From Bradyrhizobium betae (lineage in GTDB: Bacteria > Pseudomonadota > Alphaproteobacteria > Rhizobiales > Xanthobacteraceae), in assembly GCF_004123905.1 (NCBI RefSeq), contig NZ_MZXW01000041.1, positions 124,001 through 188,000 on the forward strand: DNA of 64,000 nt, read 5' to 3'. The notes under the pieces were generated by a model, which saw only the letters and a list, made by a program, of their open reading frames with translations, did no database searches and was not told the DNA's origin. The position numbers and the translations under genes were made by a program. Positions 53,468-64,000 of the stretch are shown piece after piece. Positions within the stretch are counted from its first letter, which is position 1, and each line of letters opens with the position of its first letter.

Positions 53468-54982
53468 TCACATCTTCTTCCAGTCGCCGATCTGCTCGAA
53501 GGCATGGGCGGCGCGGTAGATGGTGGATTCCTCGAACATGCGGCCGACCAGCATCAGGCCGACCGGCAGGCCGTCGACCATGCCGCACGGCAGCGACATC
53601 GCCGGATGATGGGTGATGTCGAACGGCGCGGTGTTGGAGATCATCTCCAGCGCGCGGGCGACGTAGTCTTCACGGCTCGCGGTCGGCTCCGGCAGCTTGG
53701 TCGCTTTCATCGGCGTCGTCGGCAGCAGCAGCAGATCGTAGTCATTGAAAGCCTTGTCGTAGGCCGCAGTCAGGCGTCGCGAGATGTTGAGCGCCTTGCC
53801 GTAATAACGGGGACCGAAATTGTTGTTGACGTAGGTGCCGAGCAGCAGGAACAGTTTTGTGGTCTCGGACAGCGAGTCCGCTTGCCGGCGCCAGCCGCGA
53901 TGGAAATCCATCAGCGTGGTCGAATAGAGGTCGGACCGGCTCAGGCCATAGCCGTCACCGTACATCATGGTCTGGGTCATGCCCTCGGTGCCGATCGGGG
54001 TCCAGATCGCGGGTCCCATGAGGTGCATCGGGATCGAGACGATCTCGACCGTTGCGCCCAGATCCTTGAAACGTTTTGCGGCCTCGCGCACGCTTTCGTT
54101 GACGGCCGCCTCCGCGTTCGCCTGCTCAAAGCCTTCCTTCAAGATGCCGATCTTCATGCCCTTGACGCCCTGGCCGAGCGCCTTGGTGTATTCCTCAACC
54201 TTCGGTGCCTTGATGCGCGGATCGTAGCCGTCGTCACCAGCGAGCACTTCGAGCAGCAGCGCGTTGTCCGCGACCGTCGCCGTCATCGGGCCGGTGTGAT
54301 CGACGAACACCTCGATCGGCATGATGCCGGTGTAGGGCACGAGGCCCCAGGTTGGCTTCATGCCATAGGTGCCGCAGAACGAGGACGGCATGCGGATCGA
54401 GCCGCCCTGGTCGCCGCCGATCGCCATGTCGACCTCACCGAGGGCTACGACGACACCGCTGCCCGACGACGAGCCGCCGGCCGAATAGCCCATCTTGTGG
54501 GGATTGTGCACGGCGCCGACCGCGCCGGTGTGGCTGCCGCCGGACATGCAGAAGGATTCGCAATGCACTTTTCCGGCGATCTCGGCGCCGGCATCGAGCA
54601 TGCGCGTGACGATGGTGGCGTCGAAATCGGGGACGTAACCCTCCAGCGTCGCCGAGCCGTTCATCATGGGAACGCCGGCGAGCATGATGTTGTCCTTCAG
54701 CGCGACGGTCTTGCCCTTGAGCTTGCCGCTGGCGGCGCCCTTCACGGTCGATTTACGATACCAGGCGTTGCGCGGGTTCTCTTCCGGAGAGGGCCGATAG
54801 CCCGGCGTGCGCGGATATTTCACCTCCGGCACCTCGTCCGGCATCGCGCCGACGAGATTGTAGGCCTCGATCGAGCCCTGCATCAGGCCGCGGAACGAGG
54901 CGACGTCTTCATCGGTCAGCGCGAGGCCGCACTGGTCGGCGACGCTGCGTAGTTGGGCTGGCGTGGGAAGGACAACTGTCAC
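53468..54982 (-). CDS. Amidase (amidase signature family)
   Basis: A 504-residue amidase-signature enzyme. The Ser-Ser-Lys catalytic set is visible: Lys in VALKDNIML, the cis-Ser in GYSAGGSSSGSGVV and the nucleophile Ser in GGDQGGSIRMPSS. It hydrolyses amides in the cytoplasm; the family is broad, so substrate is not predicted. It differs from GatA because no gatB or gatC is near. It heads the operon with a complete LIV-type importer, which points to an imported amide. A GTG start at 54982 follows a GGAGAG ribosome site. Confidence 0.9.
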   Translation of the reverse strand: MTVVLPTPAQLRSVADQCGLALTDEDVASFRGLMQGSIEAYNLVGAMPDEVPEVKYPRTPGYRPSPEENPRNAWYRKSTVKGAASGKLKGKTVALKDNIMLAGVPMMNGSATLEGYVPDFDATIVTRMLDAGAEIAGKVHCESFCMSGGSHTGAVGAVHNPHKMGYSAGGSSSGSGVVVALGEVDMAIGGDQGGSIRMPSSFCGTYGMKPTWGLVPYTGIMPIEVFVDHTGPMTATVADNALLLEVLAGDDGYDPRIKAPKVEEYTKALGQGVKGMKIGILKEGFEQANAEAAVNESVREAAKRFKDLGATVEIVSIPMHLMGPAIWTPIGTEGMTQTMMYGDGYGLSRSDLYSTTLMDFHRGWRRQADSLSETTKLFLLLGTYVNNNFGPRYYGKALNISRRLTAAYDKAFNDYDLLLLPTTPMKATKLPEPTASREDYVARALEMISNTAPFDITHHPAMSLPCGMVDGLPVGLMLVGRMFEESTIYRAAHAFEQIGDWKKM

Positions 54983-55158
54983 GGCGCTCTCCTCAAAGGC
55001 TTCTTGATGCTTGGCTGATCCTTGGCATTGGACGAAAGCCGCGTGGTTCGCGCCTGCACGGCGCGGGCCAACCGGCTTCGCGTCGATATTACAGACGGAA
55101 ATATTTTCCTTTTCAAGTATTATTTCATGACATGGCTACTACGGATCCGGACGGAGGC
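54983..55158. other. Promoter region of the amidase-transporter operon
   Basis: 176 bp between the AmiC-like gene and the amidase gene. It includes an AT-rich block near 55100-55130 with a near-palindrome GGAAATATTTTCC. This could be the operator of the neighbouring MarR protein. A weak GC-rich sigma-54-like match at 55056-55071 is not convincing. Confidence 0.4.
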
Positions 55159-56223
55159 TCAGAGCTGCTTGATCAGCTTGAAGTCGAGGCCATCCGCCTC
55201 GGCAAGATACATCGGCATCTCGGCGCGGCCATCGCGAAGGGTCACCGGACCGCGGCCCGCCGAGTAGACAGTGTTGCGCGCGGCCTTGAGCAGCGGCCGA
55301 AAGGCCAGCGAGCCGGCGCGATTGGCCACGGACTCCAGGAACCGCAGTCCCTCATAGTTCGATTGGCCGACCGACCCGACCGGCGGTGCGTGCGGGCCGA
55401 ACATCCCCTGGTAGCCGCTGAGGAACTCGTCATTGGCCTGCGAGACCATGCAGTTGAAATAGCCGGAGGCGCAGAACAGATTCTCGGTGTTGTCGGCGCC
55501 GATGCCGAGCAGCACGGTCTCGTCCATCGCACCCGCAAGCCGTAGCGTCGAGGTGGCGAGGCCGGCTTCCGCGAAGGCGCGGTTGAAGGTGATGCTATCG
55601 GTACCAATCAGCGAGATCAGCACAACATCCGGCTTGGCGGCACGGATGCGCGCCAGATGCGGCTCGTGATTGTCCTCGCCGACGGGAACGAACTCTTCGC
55701 CGACCACCTGGCCGCCCGCTTCCTTGATGTAGCGCTTCACTGAGCGATGCGACTGCCACGGCCACACGTAATCGCTGCCGATCAGGTACCAGCGCGCCGC
55801 TTTCTTGACGTCCGCGAGCCAGTGGATCGCCGGCCGGCTCGACCCGCGCGGCGTCTCGCCGATCGCCATCACGCCGGGGGTGCGCTCGCCGCCTTCATAG
55901 ACCGGCGTGTAGATGTAGGGGATGCGGTTGCCGGTGACCTTGCGCAGCGCAACACGGACCGCGCTGATATGCGAGCCCATGATGAGATCGACCTCGTCGA
56001 AGCCGATCGCCTGCTCGGCGCGCCGCACCACTTCGTCGATCGGGCCGCCGGAATCGTAGATCGACAATTCGAGCTCGCGACCCAAAATGCCGCCACGCTT
56101 GTTGATCTCGGCCACCGCCAGCATCGCACTGTTGGTGGAGGTCGGGCCCCATATCCCGGGCGAGCCGGTGAAGGTGAGGAAATTGCCGATGCGGAGCTTG
56201 TTGCGCGCGCCGCGGCGCTTCAT
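55159..56223 (-). CDS. AmiC-like amide-binding protein without signal peptide
   Basis: A 354-residue protein with a type I periplasmic binding fold: KLRIGNFLTFTGSPGIWGPT, MGSHISAVRVALRKVTGNRI and YLIGSDYVWPWQSHRS. It resembles UrtA and Pseudomonas AmiC. From the ATG at 56223 there is no signal peptide. AmiC is likewise cytoplasmic and acts as an amide sensor that restrains AmiR. The frame is open upstream to 56418 but that part has no signal peptide either. It lies upstream of the amidase gene on the same strand and divergent from a marR gene. A sensory role is plausible. No AmiR-type antiterminator gene is next to it. Confidence 0.8.
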   Translation of the reverse strand: MKRRGARNKLRIGNFLTFTGSPGIWGPTSTNSAMLAVAEINKRGGILGRELELSIYDSGGPIDEVVRRAEQAIGFDEVDLIMGSHISAVRVALRKVTGNRIPYIYTPVYEGGERTPGVMAIGETPRGSSRPAIHWLADVKKAARWYLIGSDYVWPWQSHRSVKRYIKEAGGQVVGEEFVPVGEDNHEPHLARIRAAKPDVVLISLIGTDSITFNRAFAEAGLATSTLRLAGAMDETVLLGIGADNTENLFCASGYFNCMVSQANDEFLSGYQGMFGPHAPPVGSVGQSNYEGLRFLESVANRAGSLAFRPLLKAARNTVYSAGRGPVTLRDGRAEMPMYLAEADGLDFKLIKQL

Positions 56224-56437
56224 GAAATTGGAATCGACCGGAGACAGGTCGAAGTCAGCCGCCGACGACGACAGATTCCTGAACAGCAAGGACGGCGGCA
56301 ACGCCGGGCCGCCGTGAGCCGGGAAGTTCACCGTCGCGCGCACGCCAACTCCTGTCTGGCACCAGACCTGAAAGCACATTGAGCAGGCGGCCGCGGCATC
56401 CGCCCTTTTGTTGTGCAATCATCCTATTTTGAAAATA

Positions 56438-56449
56438 TTGAATATTCAA
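56438..56449. promoter_or_regulatory. MarR-type operator candidate
   Basis: TTGAATATTCAA is a perfect 12-bp palindrome in an AT-rich block between the divergent AmiC-like and marR genes. Its centre is about 80 bp from the marR start. MarR proteins often bind such AT-rich palindromes and repress themselves. Confidence 0.6.
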
Positions 56450-56522
56450 GAATTGAAGTGCATATAGATGCAGCATCGATTGCAAGACATTCACTCATTT
56501 GGGTCAAGACGAAGTCTTAGCC

Positions 56523-56957
56523 GTGGCAAAACCGAACACCCCGATCACCGAACATCTCGCTTATCTGCTCGCGCAAGCCAACCGGGAGATCAACCGGCAG
56601 CTGGAACTGCGCTTGAGCAAGGAAGGCGTTCCCGTCGAGCAATGGCGCATCCTGAAGGTGCTGTCGGATGGCGACGGCCATTCGATGGGCGAACTCGCGG
56701 ATGCGGTGCTGCTCAATCATCCGACGCTGACCAAGATGATCGACCGCATGGTCTCCGACACGCTGGTCTATCGCGTGCAGGACCCGAACGACCGCCGCAA
56801 GGTGCTGATGTTCATCTCCGACCGCGGCAAGGTGCTGTGCAAGAAGCTCAACTCGCTCGCGGTGGACCAGGAGGAGCACATCCTGGAGAGCTACGGCGAC
56901 AAGTCGACCAGCGAATTGAAGCGGCTGCTGGAGAGCTTGATCGACAGCTCGAATTGA
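56523..56957 (+). CDS. MarR-family transcriptional regulator
   Basis: A 144-residue winged-helix protein. The recognition region is MGELADAVLLNHPTLTKMID, followed by the wing VYRVQDPNDRRKVLMFISD with the family's DxRRK motif. N- and C-terminal helices form the dimer. It probably controls the divergent AmiC-like gene and the amidase operon, which is an inference from layout and the palindrome between them. I chose the GTG at 56523. An in-frame TTG at 56499 would add eight residues. Confidence 0.88.
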   Translation: MAKPNTPITEHLAYLLAQANREINRQLELRLSKEGVPVEQWRILKVLSDGDGHSMGELADAVLLNHPTLTKMIDRMVSDTLVYRVQDPNDRRKVLMFISDRGKVLCKKLNSLAVDQEEHILESYGDKSTSELKRLLESLIDSSN

Positions 56958-57035
56958 GTGGCGGCGTATCGCGGGAGTTGCGACGCAGCCAGCCCGACGA
57001 AGACGTGGAGAGCTTCGCGCCACACGCACAACTGT

Positions 57036-57140
57036 CATCGCCCGATTTTAATCGGGCGATCCAGTATTCCAGAGACTGATGTGATGGAGCCGAGAGGCTG
57101 CGGCGTACTGGGTCGCCCGGTCAAGCCGGGCGACGACAGA
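57036..57140. repeat. Intergenic palindromic repeat, family E
   Basis: ATCGCCCGAT-TTTA-ATCGGGCGAT forms a perfect 10-bp hairpin (57037-57060), followed by CCAGTATTCCAGAG and then a second hairpin, GTCGCCCGG-TCAAG-CCGGGCGAC (57111-57133). The compound element lies between marR and the secA end. Confidence 0.75.
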
Positions 57141-57183
57141 GGAGAGTGAGGCGCCGGTGTTGCGCCTCACAAACACGTAAGCC

Positions 57184-60024
<2,841 letters not shown>

Positions 60025-60377
60025 GCCTAGTTCCTGTGTTCGCGATTCAACCGCATTGCAGCCAAGAGGTTGTCACCCGCCTGCCTATCAACTCACCGTG
60101 ACGCCTGATGGCGTCAGAGCCCGGACTGCGGGGGTCATCCGCCATATGGGTGGGAATTGAGCCAGTCTGGGTTCAACGGCCAAAAACGCAGCAAAATAAA
60201 CGCCATCGCCATGGACGCGACCGGGCAGAGATATGGCCCGGTCAGGGCCTTGTCAACGGCGGCCGCATTGCGGCTAATTCATCAAATTGACAGACTTTTC
60301 GCGTTGCCAAGCCCCCCTGAATTGGGCGAGTGTCCGCCCGCTTCGAGCAGCCCCCTGCTTCAACAAAAGGATTTTCC
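60025..60377. other. Divergent intergenic region secA-PPIase
   Basis: 353 bp holding the promoters of both genes. TGACGCC-TGAT-GGCGTCA (60099-60116) is a 7-bp perfect hairpin about 75 bp upstream of secA. TTGACA at 60287-60292 could be a -35 box for the PPIase gene, but no clear -10 follows. AAAGG precedes its ATG. No gene is seen. Confidence 0.5.
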
Positions 60378-61286
60378 ATGACCACCTCGTTCCCGGTAAC
60401 CAAAACCGGCCTGCGCTTCGGCCTCGCCACCGCCCTCGTGGGCTGCCTTGCGCTGGCGCTGATCGCGGGTCCCGGCCGGGCTGCCGACGATCCGGTCCTG
60501 GCGAAGGTCAATGGCGTTGAAATCAAGAAGAGCGACGTCGCCATGGCCGAGGAGGAACTCGGACCGAGCCTCGCCCAGATGGACCCGGCGACCAAGGACG
60601 AGAATGTCCTGTCGTTCCTGATCGACATGAAGATCGTCGGCAAGGCCGCCGAGGACAAGAAGGTCGCCGACAGCGAGGAGTTCAAGAAGCGCCTGGCGTT
60701 CGCCCGCAACCGCCTGCTGATGGACAATTTGCTGGCCCAGGAAGGCAAGGCCGCAACCACTCCGGACGCGATGAAGAAGGTCTATGAGGAGGCCTCCAAG
60801 CAGATCACCGGCGAGCAGGAGGTGCGCGCCCGCCACATCCTGGTCGAGACCGAGGACGAGGCCAAGGCGGTGAAGGCCGAACTCGACAAGGGAGCCGATT
60901 TCGCCGAGCTCGCCAAGAAGAAGTCCAAGGACCCGGGCTCCGCCGATGGCGGCGATCTCGGCTTCTTCACCAAGGAGCAGATGGTGCCGGAATTCTCGGC
61001 CGTGGCGTTTGCGCTGGAGCCGGGCAAGATCTCCGACCCCGTGAAGTCGCAGTTCGGCTGGCACATCATCAAGGTCGAGGAAAAGCGCAGTCGCAAGGCG
61101 CCGGATTTCGAGCAGGTCAAGGCCCAGATCGAGCAGTACGTCACCCGCAAGGCCCAGGCCGACTACGTTGCCAAGCTGCGCGCCGAAGCCAAGGTCGAGC
61201 GGTTGGACCAGCCGGCGGCGGACGCGAAGCCCGCCGATGCGGCGAAGCCCTCCGACAGCAAGATGGCGCCGCCCGCAAAGAAGTAA
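60378..61286 (+). CDS. Parvulin-type peptidyl-prolyl cis-trans isomerase, periplasmic
   Basis: A 302-residue protein. A signal peptide (hydrophobic ATALVGCLALALIAG, cleavage near GRA) is followed by a helical SurA-N-like chaperone region (about 36-135). The PPIC rotamase domain (about 136-235) reads ARHILVETEDEAKAV, FAELAKKKSKDPGSADGGDLG and FGWHIIKVEEKR. The C-terminal tail is Ala/Lys/Pro-rich. It helps fold exported proteins, which fits its position across from secA. The ATG at 60378 has AAAGG 7 bases upstream. Confidence 0.95.
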   Translation: MTTSFPVTKTGLRFGLATALVGCLALALIAGPGRAADDPVLAKVNGVEIKKSDVAMAEEELGPSLAQMDPATKDENVLSFLIDMKIVGKAAEDKKVADSEEFKKRLAFARNRLLMDNLLAQEGKAATTPDAMKKVYEEASKQITGEQEVRARHILVETEDEAKAVKAELDKGADFAELAKKKSKDPGSADGGDLGFFTKEQMVPEFSAVAFALEPGKISDPVKSQFGWHIIKVEEKRSRKAPDFEQVKAQIEQYVTRKAQADYVAKLRAEAKVERLDQPAADAKPADAAKPSDSKMAPPAKK

Positions 61287-61332
61287 GAATTCACTGTCAC
61301 TTCGGTGACGTGAAGAGTATCTAAGCCTTCGT

Positions 61333-61384
61333 GATGCCCGGCCCTAAGTGCGAAGCGTGTCTTCGCTAACAGGGGCCGGGCATC
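61333..61384. repeat. Intergenic palindromic repeat, family F
   Basis: The outer arms GATGCCCGGCCC and GGGCCGGGCATC (perfect, 12 bp) enclose an inner hairpin GCGAAG-CGTGT-CTTCGC. It follows the PPIase gene and precedes argJ by 34 bp. It may end the PPIase transcript. Confidence 0.8.
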
Positions 61385-61418
61385 TGCATATCCAGACCTC
61401 ACCAAGGCGCGCCCTCCG

Positions 61419-62660
61419 ATGTCCTCCTCCGTCTCTCCCCTCGCCCCTAAAAACGTTCCCGACATGCCCGTGATCGCGGGCATTCGTCTTGCGACCGCCG
61501 AGGCCGGCATCCGCTACAAGAACCGCACCGACGTGCTGTTGGCGGTGATGGACAAGGGCACCGCGGTCGCCGGCGTCTTCACCAAGTCGAAGTGCCCCTC
61601 CGCGCCGGTGGAATGGTGCCGCGCCAAGCTGAAAGGTGGCAAGGCGCGCGCGCTGGTCGTCAATTCCGGCAATGCCAACGCCTTCACCGGCAAGACCGGC
61701 CGCAGCTCCACCGCGCTGACCGCCAAGATCGCGGCCAAGGCCGTCGGCTGCAGCGAGGGTGAAATCTTCCTGGCCTCGACCGGCGTGATCGGCGAGCCGC
61801 TGGATGCGACCAAGTTCGACGGCGTGCTCGGCCGCCTCGCCGAGAGCACTGAGCCCGGCGACTATCTCGCCGCGGCCAAGGCGATCATGACCACCGACAC
61901 CTTCCCGAAGGTCGCGACCGCGACCGTCAAGCTCGGCAAGGCCAAGGTCACCATCAACGGCATGGCCAAGGGCGCCGGCATGATCGCGCCCGACATGGCG
62001 ACGATGCTGTCCTTCATCTTCACCGACGCGCCGATCGCGCCTGCCGCGCTGCAGGCGCTGCTCAAGGCCGGCGTCGAGGACACCTTTAATGCGGTGACGA
62101 TCGACGGCGACACGTCGACGTCGGACACGCTGCTCGCCTTCGCGACCGGCGCTGCCGCGGAACACGGCGCGCCAAAGATCAGCCGCGCCAGCGATCCCAG
62201 GTTGAAGGCCTTCGTCAAAGCCTTCAACCAGGTGCTCGCCAATCTCTCGGAGCAAGTGGCACGCGACGGCGAAGGCGCACGCAAGCTGGTCGAGATCACC
62301 GTCGAGGGCGCCAAGACCAAGGCCTCGGCGCGCAAGATCGCGATGTCGATTGCCAATTCGCCGTTGGTGAAGACCGCGATCGCCGGCGAAGACGCCAATT
62401 GGGGCCGCGTGGTGATGGCGGTCGGCAAGGCCGGCGAGCCGGCCGACCGCGACAAGCTCTCGATCTCCTTCAACGGCATCCGCGTCGCCAAGAGCGGCGC
62501 GCGCGATCCGTCCTATGACGAGGCGCAGGTGTCGGAAGCGATGAAGGCGCCGGAGATCGCGATCAAGGTCTCGCTCGGCCTAGGCAAGGGCCGCGACCGC
62601 GTGCTGACCTGCGACCTGACGAAGGAGTATGTGGCGATCAACGGGGATTACAGGTCGTAG
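61419..62660 (+). CDS. argJ: Bifunctional ornithine acetyltransferase / N-acetylglutamate synthase
   Basis: A 413-residue enzyme of arginine synthesis that recycles the acetyl group between acetylornithine and glutamate. The self-cleavage site is AKGAGMIAPDMATMLSF, in which the conserved Thr becomes the N-terminal nucleophile of the beta chain. Other motifs are VVNSGNANAFTG, FLASTGVIGEPL and the end-region GRVVMAVGKAG. Length matches ArgJ (about 410). The ATG at 61419 gives a short leader before the conserved MPVIAGIRLATA. Confidence 0.96.
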   Translation: MSSSVSPLAPKNVPDMPVIAGIRLATAEAGIRYKNRTDVLLAVMDKGTAVAGVFTKSKCPSAPVEWCRAKLKGGKARALVVNSGNANAFTGKTGRSSTALTAKIAAKAVGCSEGEIFLASTGVIGEPLDATKFDGVLGRLAESTEPGDYLAAAKAIMTTDTFPKVATATVKLGKAKVTINGMAKGAGMIAPDMATMLSFIFTDAPIAPAALQALLKAGVEDTFNAVTIDGDTSTSDTLLAFATGAAAEHGAPKISRASDPRLKAFVKAFNQVLANLSEQVARDGEGARKLVEITVEGAKTKASARKIAMSIANSPLVKTAIAGEDANWGRVVMAVGKAGEPADRDKLSISFNGIRVAKSGARDPSYDEAQVSEAMKAPEIAIKVSLGLGKGRDRVLTCDLTKEYVAINGDYRS

Positions 62661-62699
62661 GCTCATCTCCCTCGCCCCGTTCTTATACGGGGCCGGGAC

Positions 62700-62828
62700 A
62701 AGCTACGCTCGCCCTGAGAGGGTTGAGCTGAGGGGCTTCTCTCCACGGGCGAGATTGTCGTGGGACCTGTACCCCCTCACCCGGATCGCAAGGGCGATCC
62801 GACCTCTCCCCGCAAGCGGGGAGAGGTG
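62700..62828. repeat. Intergenic palindromic repeat, family G
   Basis: The left part holds GGGACAAGCTACGCTCGCCC and GGGCGAGATTGTCGTGGGAC. The right part holds GGATCGC-AAGG-GCGATCC and CTCTCCCCGC-AAG-CGGGGAGAG as separate hairpins. It lies between the convergent argJ and TadG-like genes and can terminate both. Confidence 0.7.
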
Positions 62829-62834
62829 AGCAAA

Positions 62835-64000
62835 TCAGCCCGAGATCCGCGCGTCCGCGACGGCCTTCTTGAACAGCGCGTTCATCGCGTCCGAGATGCC
62901 TTGCGTCGGACTGACCTCGAAATAAAATCCCGGCGAAGCGCAGCTCTGCATGTTCTGCGCGATCTTGCTGTTCGGAGACGGCCCCCACGTCCCGGCGTTG
63001 AAGGGCGATATCCATGTGTTGTACCAGTTGTCAGTAGGGGGTTGATATGTCGTGTACAGCACCGCGATCTTGATGCCGCGATTCTTGATCGTCGTGCAGA
63101 GCGCCGGATTGATCGGCGACTGACAGCGGTTCGTTGGCGTGTAAAGAGGATACGAAGCGGACGATACGCTGCACATCGTCGTGCTCGAGTTGGTTTCGTC
63201 GGCGACGCCATCGGATACAAAAAACAGATATTTCAGCGGTGACGCGGATGTGCCGGTTCCCGGCGAGGCGATTGCGCTATTGATCGCAGGAAAAATAGTC
63301 GTGAAAGGCGTGTCTTTGTCGGCCGTATACGAATCATTCTGACCGGCGACCGCCATCAGATCGATGCTTCCCGCCGCGGTCTTGGCGGACGTCAGGCTCG
63401 ACGAGAGCGAGAACAGACTTCTCAATCCGATCGTTGCTGACGCAGCGCCGAAGTCGTAGATCGCCATTCTGAACTGGTTCGTGTAGGTCTGCGTGTTCTG
63501 GGCTGTGTCCATCAAGTTCGCGCTCGCCTGGCGCACCACGTCGATTCGGGTCGTGATGCCATTTGCCTTGGCTATGTCGTAGTTGCTCGTGCCGGCGCTC
63601 TTGGAGGTGTCGTGACACGCGAATGCGCATCCACCCGTCTTTGCCTGCATATTCGTGATGTCGGTCGGTGTCGCTGCCACCCCCATCGACGGCGAATTGT
63701 CCAGCAGGAGATAGAAATCGACGTAGAGCGGCATGTTGGCCGTTGACGTCGACGTGCCGCTCATGGTCAGCGCTGTCTTGCCGATCAGGCCGAGAAACAT
63801 GGTGTTGATGGTGGCGGTGAACGAGACGGTCGAGTTGACCGTCGAGCCGCTCTTGACGACGGTCGGGGTGACACTGTCGAGCGTATAGCCGGTCAGATTG
63901 GCGCGATTGGCATCAAAGATGTTCTTGGCGTCGGTGACGCCAACGGAAATCGAACCATCCGACGTCATCGTACCCGCCGCCGCAAAGGCCGGCGAGGCCT
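62835..64000 (-). CDS. TadG-like VWA-domain pilus/envelope protein, 5' end beyond window
   Basis: 388 codons are visible and the frame stays open to the window edge, so the N-terminus, presumably with a TadE/TadG-type membrane segment, is missing. Residues read AFAAAGTMTSDGSISVGVTD at the edge. A VWA domain follows, with LLLDNSPSMG (metal site DNSPS; the usual S-x-S is kept), CAFACHDTS, and YLFFVSDGVADE. It ends FKKAVADARISG. TadG-like proteins act with Flp/Tad pilus systems, but a wider VWA envelope role is also possible. Cysteines at CAFAC and CSV/CQSP may form disulfides. Confidence 0.8.
   Translation of the reverse strand, partial: ASPAFAAAGTMTSDGSISVGVTDAKNIFDANRANLTGYTLDSVTPTVVKSGSTVNSTVSFTATINTMFLGLIGKTALTMSGTSTSTANMPLYVDFYLLLDNSPSMGVAATPTDITNMQAKTGGCAFACHDTSKSAGTSNYDIAKANGITTRIDVVRQASANLMDTAQNTQTYTNQFRMAIYDFGAASATIGLRSLFSLSSSLTSAKTAAGSIDLMAVAGQNDSYTADKDTPFTTIFPAINSAIASPGTGTSASPLKYLFFVSDGVADETNSSTTMCSVSSASYPLYTPTNRCQSPINPALCTTIKNRGIKIAVLYTTYQPPTDNWYNTWISPFNAGTWGPSPNSKIAQNMQSCASPGFYFEVSPTQGISDAMNALFKKAVADARISG

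Noticed and set aside
55056..55071. Sigma-54-like match before the amidase gene (minus strand TGGCCCGCGCCGTGCA)
   Set aside because: It has two mismatches at important positions and sits in GC-rich DNA where chance matches are common.

Overview
The window is GC-rich alphaproteobacterial chromosome. The gene families (urtABCDE, fmdA, a 3-keto-acid cleavage enzyme, several LIV-type ABC transporters, a marine-type sortase pair), the conserved neighbourhoods (accA-xerD-aroK-aroB, secA-PPIase-argJ, dnaJ-like/bolA) and several kinds of intergenic palindromic repeat point to Rhizobiales, most likely Bradyrhizobium or a close relative. The genus is an inference. I see no rRNA, tRNA, CRISPR array, transposase or prophage.

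Region 1 (1-13.2 kb). The tail of an oligopeptide ABC ATPase gene overlaps, tail to tail, a CREST-family membrane protein gene preceded by two identical-type operators. Then comes a catabolic island: biotin-dependent acyl-CoA carboxylase (alpha and beta), a BKACE-type beta-keto acid cleavage enzyme, an AraC regulator, a GST-like protein, two acyl-CoA dehydrogenases and, divergently, an acyl-CoA ligase and a periplasmic binding protein. Together they look like a route for activation, desaturation, carboxylation and C-C cleavage of an unknown acid.

Region 2 (13.2-27.7 kb). A GT2 glycosyltransferase and an HTH regulator stand beside a VIT/VWA protein ending in an LPxTxT sorting signal. Its dedicated sortase follows, then a second glycosyltransferase, an ADP-forming acyl-CoA synthetase, a lone MCE-domain protein and a 1,411-residue autotransporter.

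Region 3 (27.7-40 kb). One long minus-strand operon, urtABCDE-fmdA-fmdB-amiE, imports and hydrolyses urea or short amides. Divergent from it is a large hybrid sensor: an NCS1 permease-like domain, a nine-cysteine segment, a histidine kinase and a receiver, preceded by a good sigma-54 promoter match and followed by an overlapping LuxR-type response regulator. This is the most interesting system in the window.

Region 4 (40-48.6 kb). Housekeeping genes: DnaJ-domain protein, bolA-like gene, CNNM/CorC protein, aroB, aroK, a 48-residue membrane peptide, xerD, accA and an L,D-transpeptidase lipoprotein.

Region 5 (48.8-57 kb). A second amide locus: amidase, a complete LIV-type transporter, a signal-less AmiC-like binding protein and a divergent MarR regulator.

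Region 6 (57-64 kb). secA, a parvulin-type isomerase, argJ and a TadG-like VWA protein cut by the window end.
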